The notes below the pieces were generated by a model. That model was not told the origin of the DNA. It searched no databases and was given only the letters and a program-made list of their open reading frames with translations. Position numbers and translations under genes: made by a program. Shown piece after piece: positions 57,401-64,000 of a DNA stretch of 64,000 bases (positions within the stretch are counted from its first letter, which is position 1; each line of letters opens with the position of its first letter). The stretch lies in contig JARCOQ010000003.1 in assembly GCA_029207755.1 (NCBI GenBank), positions 84,587,994-84,651,993 of the forward strand, written 5' to 3'. The stretch comes from Chamaea fasciata. Its lineage: Eukaryota; Chordata; Aves; Passeriformes; Sylviidae.

Positions 57401-60400
57401 ATCTGTTTCTAGATCACTGATGAAAAAGTTAAGTCAAACAGGGCAGGACCTGAGTCTACTACATCCTTACTAAACAGAAACGTATTTCACATTAATTTAG
57501 TAATCAACAAAGATGACTGTTCCTTTTACTCCTACTCTGTTTAGAAAATGACTCTCCTGTGTCCTTACTTTACCTGGCCACTGATTCATCCATGTTTGGT
57601 TTTCTTTTTCTTACTAGCTTTTGAGAATTCTGATTTTTCATTTATATCACTTTTCATCCAGTTGCCCTCTTGTCTGAGTATGTTCATGTGTGAGTTCACA
57701 GTAATTATTTGCAACTATTTCTAGGTTAATTTCTAATACTCTATCATCCTGGGTTTGAGTGTAATTTTTTCTAGAACTAGTGAGATATCAGAAAGAACTC
57801 CCCATTCCCTTGTACATTTGGATTGCAGTCTTTCTTTTGGATAATGTGCCTCATAATTACATTGTGGTCCAACTACAAAGCCACTTAATAAACCCAGAAG
57901 GAAAGGAATACTACAGTGGAGGAGAGGGACAGGCTTGAACTGAGAAAAGAGCAGGTCTTCTAAAGTGAAGAAAAAAACCTGCTGATTACACTAATCAGCT
58001 CAGTGATTGTCACAAGGCAGATGACTTGGCAAGAAAAGCTCCAGTCATACCTGGAAATAGATAAAAAATAACTTAAAAAATCTAACTATAAACATACCAC
58101 TCCTTGAAACAGTGGGAAAAAAAAAAACCAACTTAGTACCTGAAATGAGAAATAATCAGCTAAATGCTTGTTTAGGACCCCTAAGACACAACTGTATGCT
58201 TTTCAGACTTGGAATAACATAAAAATACCGTGGATATCCACTCACACTCCCGCAGGTGCTCAGTTAATTGGCAAAAGTGGTTTGAAGCAGTTTTAGACCA
58301 GGTTATATCAGCCTGAAGGTCCATAGAAAATCATTTGTGCAAAAGTATCCTAGCTGATTTTTATCAGTATGAAGCTATGCCCACACCAGGAGCATTTTGC
58401 TGGCATGTGGGGCAGCATACCAGGAGCAGAAAACTCCTGAGCCCTGGGATTGTTGAAATGTCAGATGGTAAATGCCTTTTCCATGACATACAGGTGTAGG
58501 TCAGATGCCTGGTGGATGGGTTTAGATGCCCTGCTAGAGCCTGTGCTGGCTGTAGAACCTGAGATGGACACTTTGCAATCAGAACACATACATGAATAAA
58601 TGTCAGTAAATGCTTGAAACAAATTATGAAGAGGTGGAATAAGGATAATAATGAGTGTTGCAAATAGCCAGGAGCTGTGACATGGCTGCACTTTATTATA
58701 CTGAAAGAGCTTTGTATCAAGGATAAAGTGGGCATCATTTAATCAGCTCAATTTTTCTTACCAAATAGATTATCCTATTGGGATAAACCTGCCTGCATGG
58801 TTTAATAAAGCACATTAGAGACAAGAATTATATCCAATGATAATTCAACTTGTAAATTCAAATGAAATAGGAGGTTAAAGTTAGGAGAGAAGAACCGGTA
58901 AAACTTCATCATTTACTCCAACTACCAATAAAACCTTAGATTTACTGTTTTTAATTAAGCATCCTAGATGGTCCCTAGTCTGACAAGCCATCCTTTGTCT
59001 CTTTTAAGGTTATGACAACAAGATCAGCAGTCTACAAAGAGGTATCATCAGTGGACAGGGGAAGATATTAAAATAATGTATTATTGTGTCTCTTGAGCCC
59101 CCATTTTGGGGGGAAGTTCAGGAAAGATTATCATGGGGGACCAAATCTGGGGAAAATTCCCATAGCTTTGGCTGAAAGAACAAGCAGGGAAAGATCATAC
59201 CTCTGAAAAGATAAAATAGGAGTAAGAGGAAATAATCTGGATGAATAAAATCACAATGGCAAAAAGAAAGGGAAGAAGGACCAATTGCTTCTTCCAGTAA
59301 AAGAAGTAGGAGCCTAAAAATACAGATAACAGGAACTTGGTGCAGAACACAACCAGGAAAAATTCTGATGGTAGGCTTGGGATGCTTCCTGCCAGTGGAA
59401 GCCATAAGTGCAAAGCATTTGTATAGCTTTAGGGAGAGGCTGAACAAACACATGTGGAGGAGGGATCACTCAATACAGAAAACACATCAGACTGAGAAGT
59501 CTCTAAGCTGAAAATAGTTGTGGAACAGGAGATTACCCAAGGTATCAAATTCTCCTCCCCTGTCCCCACATCCTCAGGAATTCACTTCTAACTGAGAGGG
59601 AATGCTGGGCAAGTTGAGCCCTTGACTTCCACCAGGAATAGCCATTCTGACTGTCAGTAGAGTGGATTAACTCACTGATTTCAAATCGGAAGAAGATGCC
59701 CAAAAAAATCCCACTATCTGGTCATTCATTTTGGCTCATTAACTACATTATTTGGGATCCTTGTACTTGTTTTCCTTTTCTGAGACAGCCAGTCCTTCTT
59801 TGATCATCTGTATCATAATGAACAATTGCACCTGGACTTAAAAAAACTCCCTCTCCACTGGAAGGGAAAGATATTTTTAAAATCTTTTTTTGCAAAGCTT
59901 TAGCACAATTGAACTCTCATCTTTGACTGGGCAGTGATGGTCTTTTACACAGACCGTCATAATTAGTAGGAAGAAAATAAAGACAGGAAGCCTCATTTCC
60001 TGATCTATTGTGGCTTGTTGAATTTCAGAGAAAAGTGAAGGATCCCAGTAGGAGTTGTCACCTGAATCAACCTTAATTCATGAATATCCTTCAATGCACC
60101 AGCCGAAGTTAGATACGGGAAAAGTAGAAGTTCCTAAGGGATTATTCAATAGTAACCAGTGCTTCCTCACTCTCTCTTGTAATCTTCAGCAATACTTGCC
60201 ATCTTTCCAATCTCCCCTAATTGTCCTAGAGTACTTAACTTGGGATTTAAGAAGTGCTCTTTGGCACTCTCTGCCAAGGACCAGCTGGGTGCTGCTGGAA
60301 GGTGACTGTCTCCTGGAGTTTCATTCTGTGCCTAACAGAAGTAACAGACAGGTGATTATTCCTACTTTGATTAGGAAAACCTGGATTCTGATTATTGCAT

Positions 60401-62703
60401 CAACTCGGAATTAGACACAAATTTGCCTACTTAAAAAATGCCTTCTACCTTTAGCTGCGAGCAGGAGCAAGGTGCAGGGCAGGAACCTCTGGGAGCTCTG
60501 GCCACTTGCCTTCAGCCTCCCTCTTACACTGCTCCCTGAGCTGTCCCCAGCCCTGCAGTCACCAGGGGCGGTTGCAGGACAGGAGAACACTCCCAAATGT
60601 ACAGCTGGGGGAGTGGAAAGTTGCTGTCCTGTTCTTTCCTGTAACAAAACAGCCCCTAAAAGCTGACAGCTGATCTGAAACCCACCTGATGCAGTTCCTG
60701 ACCATGGAAAACCTTTGGTTAAACCACTTACAATGCATATGCATGGCCTCAGTCAAAAAGTACACAATGCAGTGGAATTGGGACAGGAAAATGTGAAAGG
60801 AATTTACTACCAAAAGTCTGCTTGGGCTCCTTCATGACACAATGAAGGGATAGGGCTTCTCCTACACTTCCTCATGGACAGGGAAGGTGCCCTGGCATTG
60901 TTTGGAAGCTGAGGGGAGTGGGGAGGAAACACAGCCAAAGCTACACACACGCACCTACGTCCACATGGAACATGGCTCTGGCCACCTTCCTCTAGAAGGG
61001 GATTTGCATTCTGTTGTTCAAAATGACTATAAATGAAATGCAGTGGCCTTGATAGAAACTGCAGCTCTACTTTGTTGTGGAGTATGCAGAGTTTTGCTTT
61101 AAGCAGGTGAGGAGAGCCTTGCAGGACATTGTTAAAATGCCAGGAACTGGAAGAGCATTTAGTGAAGAGCAAGTGCAAGTTGCCATTTTAAGGCTCCACT
61201 GTGTACTTGGGAGGACAAACAAAAAAGTTGAGCCCCAGGTATTTCCTAGGACTTGGACAGGGGGAGGTTGTGAATAACCCTGCAGTATCTCACCTATAAC
61301 TAGGAAAAGATGAGACTAAAAGAGGATACCAAAACTCATAGTAAAACAGTACCCTGCACTTCTAGCATCTGCACAAGACAACATGATGTCAGTAAGGATG
61401 ATGAGAGTAAGCAAATGCATAATGAGATGGAAGGACTGTTTCAACTATTGCAAAAAATGGGCAGAAAAAGAAGAGTAACCTGGTCAATATTAAAGAATAC
61501 ATTTAAATCTCCCAGGATATCAGTCTCCCAGTCAATAGCAATCTATTGAATTGTCCACATGAGTGAGATTAAGTGATAGAAGCCCTGTCACAATCTCTTC
61601 ACTTTCTAAGGAAAATTTTCAGTAAAACATGTAGTAAAACCAATTTAGTGGCATAAGACAGTCTGTGATAAAGCTGCTAGAACTTTCCTCTCCAGTATGT
61701 ATTAGCCTGCTGTAATTATACTTGCTGCAGCAGTATTTCCTTAGGGCAAATCCTCCTGCCAAACCCGTGGGGCAGTTCTGTGTTGATGGCAGAAATGTTG
61801 TTATTTTTACTTCACTGTGGGATTTTATAAATGTTTCCACCTGCTAAATAGAAATTAATTTTCCTAGGAAGAAAAGTAAGGTTGTATAGAGCAAGGGAAC
61901 TTTTGTGAATATCTCTTTCCTATAGCTGTTGAAGAAGAAAGGCACAGACACAAGTCACAACCTATAAATTTTGAAAATTTTGTGATGAAATTTTTTCTAT
62001 TTTCATGATAAACAAACACTTCAGACCTGGAGTGCACCACCAACAACTAATATTTACTACAGAGTGGTAAATCACTGCACAATCACTATAAATGACATAA
62101 ATGTTGCCCCTTAGGCAATAGTTTGAGGAGTAATCTGTGCATAGCTACGTGGGGGTCAATACATAGTGCAATTTTGGACAATACCTGGATGATTGTGCCT
62201 ATAATATGGCATTTTTTCAATACCTAATGAAAGATTGCAGGCCATTTCTCTATGTGACATACCTCTGTTTTGCAATCCTGTGCTAGGATATTTCATCCCT
62301 AAGGTGCTGAGTACGACTGAGCTGATGTTTTCTCCAGCAGCACCCCCTCACTTCCCGGTCAGTAGCAATAAGGCACAGCTGGGGCAGATGAGTTGGCAGT
62401 TCAAACCTACTGACCTGCAAGTGCTGTGTGAGCTTTGAGGACTATTGATACCCAGTTTTGCACATCTCCAAGGTCCCTGGTTTCAGCATGAGATATATCT
62501 ATTCAAGAATGACAGAGAAGAGGGCTAAGTTCCATGCCAGAGCTATGCTGTTCTCACAGGTGTTGCTGAGGAATCAGGTTGGGAGTTTGCAGCAGGCAAA
62601 AAGGGTGGAGACAGAGCAGAATGCAGGTTGTCTGCAGTTGTCTGAGTCTATGGTTTGATATTTGGAGCTAAAAATGTATATGGGATGCATAAGAAAGAAC
62701 ATG
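48441..62703. other. Intergenic DNA, no gene seen
   Basis: This is 14 kb of AT-rich sequence without a recognisable gene, RNA gene or young mobile element. A purine-rich block at about 49980-50870 may be an ancient repeat and is listed separately. A short TA microsatellite lies at about 56512-56528. The longest frames (124 codons at 58364-58738 minus, 123 codons at 60807-61178 minus) have no recognisable domain. Confidence 0.6.
49980..50870 (-). repeat. Candidate ancient interspersed repeat
   Basis: The GGA/GAG-rich texture is like that of intron 3 of OGFRL1. Segments such as ACTGTGCAAAGCCT and AAGAGGAGTTTTGA, in this order, recall an old amniote-wide repeat. The assignment is from memory, the sequence is very diverged, and the edges are guesses. 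Chance resemblance is possible. Confidence 0.25.
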
Positions 62704-63520
62704 TGTTGGGGGTCAGGTTTGTTCCTTTTTTCTCTAAAGAATTTTTTCCCCATAAGTTGCCAAGGAGACCAAGTGTTGGATACTTGAGAGTACTTAACCG
62801 AAACAAAGAGGTGGACAAAGCTGGAAGGGGGAGATAATGCAAGTAAAAGACAGAGCTTGAGGCAGCTGCGTGCTTTTCTTTTTCCGGCATTCGGGGAGAG
62901 AGAGAACGGCTGTTGCTGGCTGGAAGAGTTTCACTGTGGCCAAAGGGATCCAGTCCTGGGAAATCTACTATCACCGGTTCGGCCTGAATCCTGAGTTTTC
63001 TCTGCCACCCGCGGGAGCTGGGCCAGGCACTGCCTCGCCTTCGGCTTTTTCAGCGCTGCTCCTCTTGCTACAGTGTGACCCTGCCCCCCCTGCCTGCCGG
63101 GACATCCTGCCCCTGCCTGCCTGGACACCCTGCCATCCCAGCTACCAGCCCGGGACTTTTCCACTGTTTTCAGCTTGGTGCTCTGAGGATCCTGCAGGGA
63201 CACCGAAACCAAACTGCCCTGGGTTTTGTGAAACAAAGCCCTCAAGGTTCTTGGTACTGTTTTCGTTTGTTATTAATGCTGTAGTTGTTTGGTGGGGGGT
63301 TTTTTGTGTTTGTTTGCTTTGTAATACATACTAGTAAAGAACTGCTATTCCTATTTCCCAAATCTTTGCCAAAGAGCCTCTGATTGTAATTTATAATTGA
63401 AAAAGAAAGAAAAGGGGGGTGGAGGGGGGGTGGGTGTTTACACTCTCCATCCCAAAGGAAACTGCAGTTGTTTTTTTTTTATTATTACCTGGCAGATACC
63501 TGTCTTCCCAAACCAAGACA
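62704..63520 (+). mobile_element. Solo LTR, 0.82 kb, with 5-bp target duplication
   Basis: The element begins TGTTGGGGGTCAGG and ends AAACCAAGACA. It is flanked by ACATG on both sides (62699-62703 and 63521-63525), a perfect 5-base target-site duplication. The middle is GC-rich and pyrimidine-rich (62990-63130). The AGTAAAGAACTGCTATTCC region (63333 on) and the final CAGATACCTGTCTTCC region resemble a passerine LTR family I remember. A G-rich run lies at 63414-63436. No viral coding sequence remains. The intact duplication suggests that it is younger than the LTR at 34.0 kb. Confidence 0.9.
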
Positions 63521-63525
63521 ACATG

Positions 63526-64000
63526 ATAACTGGACCTCAAAGACACTCCTTTTCCCTATCCTTGAGTTATTATTTTCCCTGTATGTATAGCAGAAGTAAT
63601 ACCAATTCCTTAATAAACATGGAACCTATCAAAGTGAATTCATTAAAAAGTGTGAGGTAGCCAGATGCTGGTGGTATCTGCTTTTGATGTAACTGAGGTG
63701 GGTAAAAAAAATGTCACTAGTATTTGGAAGTTGAAAATGTGCACAACTAGTCTCTCACACTGAAATACTTTGAGGTGATGAACTAAGGTTTAAAAATATA
63801 TCATGTGAAAACAAAATAATTAAGTTTACCTTTAGGATATGTTAAATCACAAATGATGGAATCAGTATAATCAATATATTTTTGCTCTATAAAAAAAAAA
63901 AAAGAAAAAAAAAGAAAGTTTTCAACTTTTTGTCCCAGTGTAAGATGAAAACAAACTTTGAAAAATTCCATGTATTTCTAATGGAAGAGAGCGCATTCAT
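63526..64000. other. Terminal intergenic DNA, no gene seen
   Basis: AT-rich sequence includes an A-rich run at about 63889-63918. No gene or repeat family is recognisable before the window ends. Confidence 0.6.

Noticed and set aside
18330..64000. miR-30a / miR-30c-2 hairpins, which lie downstream of OGFRL1 in mammals
   Set aside because: I looked by eye for the TGTAAACATCC core and its reverse complement and found only partial GTAAACA words (for example near 37150 and 42650) without the rest of the mature sequence. They probably lie beyond the window.
1..64000. CRISPR arrays, bacterial operons, tRNA or rRNA genes
   Set aside because: The window is eukaryotic. I saw no regularly spaced direct repeats with unique spacers and no tRNA-like A/B box cloverleaf or rRNA sequence.

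Overview
This window is vertebrate nuclear DNA, almost certainly avian and probably from a songbird. The evidence is one spliced gene with GT-AG introns and a CpG-island promoter, several CR1 (chicken repeat 1) LINE fragments, and solo LTRs that resemble families I remember from passerine genomes. Family names were not checked against a library.

Layout. The only protein-coding gene I can support is OGFRL1 (opioid growth factor receptor-like 1), plus strand. Its seven coding exons lie between 2997 and 11643. It starts in a CpG island (about 2.45-3.55 kb). It is followed by an AT-rich stretch with several poly(A) signals that is probably a long 3' UTR reaching about 17.8-18.3 kb. Every splice junction keeps frame, giving a 489-residue protein (488 with an alternative exon 3 acceptor). 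The conserved OGFr domain is intact and the C-terminal tail is acidic and low in complexity.

From about 18.3 kb to the end I see no gene. This looks like an intergenic desert holding a (CCTT)n microsatellite of about 300 bp (25.58-25.88 kb), a rearranged CR1 copy (29.0-30.26 kb), and a cluster of mobile elements at 34.0-41.1 kb (three solo LTRs of two families plus a CR1 tail). A CR1 3' end lies at 47.9-48.44 kb and a further solo LTR at 62.70-63.52 kb. A probable older LTR lies about 0.9 kb upstream of the OGFRL1 start codon. In other amniotes OGFRL1 lies between B3GAT2 and RIMS1; neither is visible here.

I found no sign of a new multi-gene system, CRISPR array, tRNA or rRNA. The items most worth checking are the tandem splice acceptor and possible N-myristoylation signal of OGFRL1, a pair of MAF/AP-1-type sites near 22.1 kb, an unexplained 211-codon minus-strand ORF near 31.5-32.1 kb, the very pure long CCTT tract, and the structure of the LTR and CR1 insertions.
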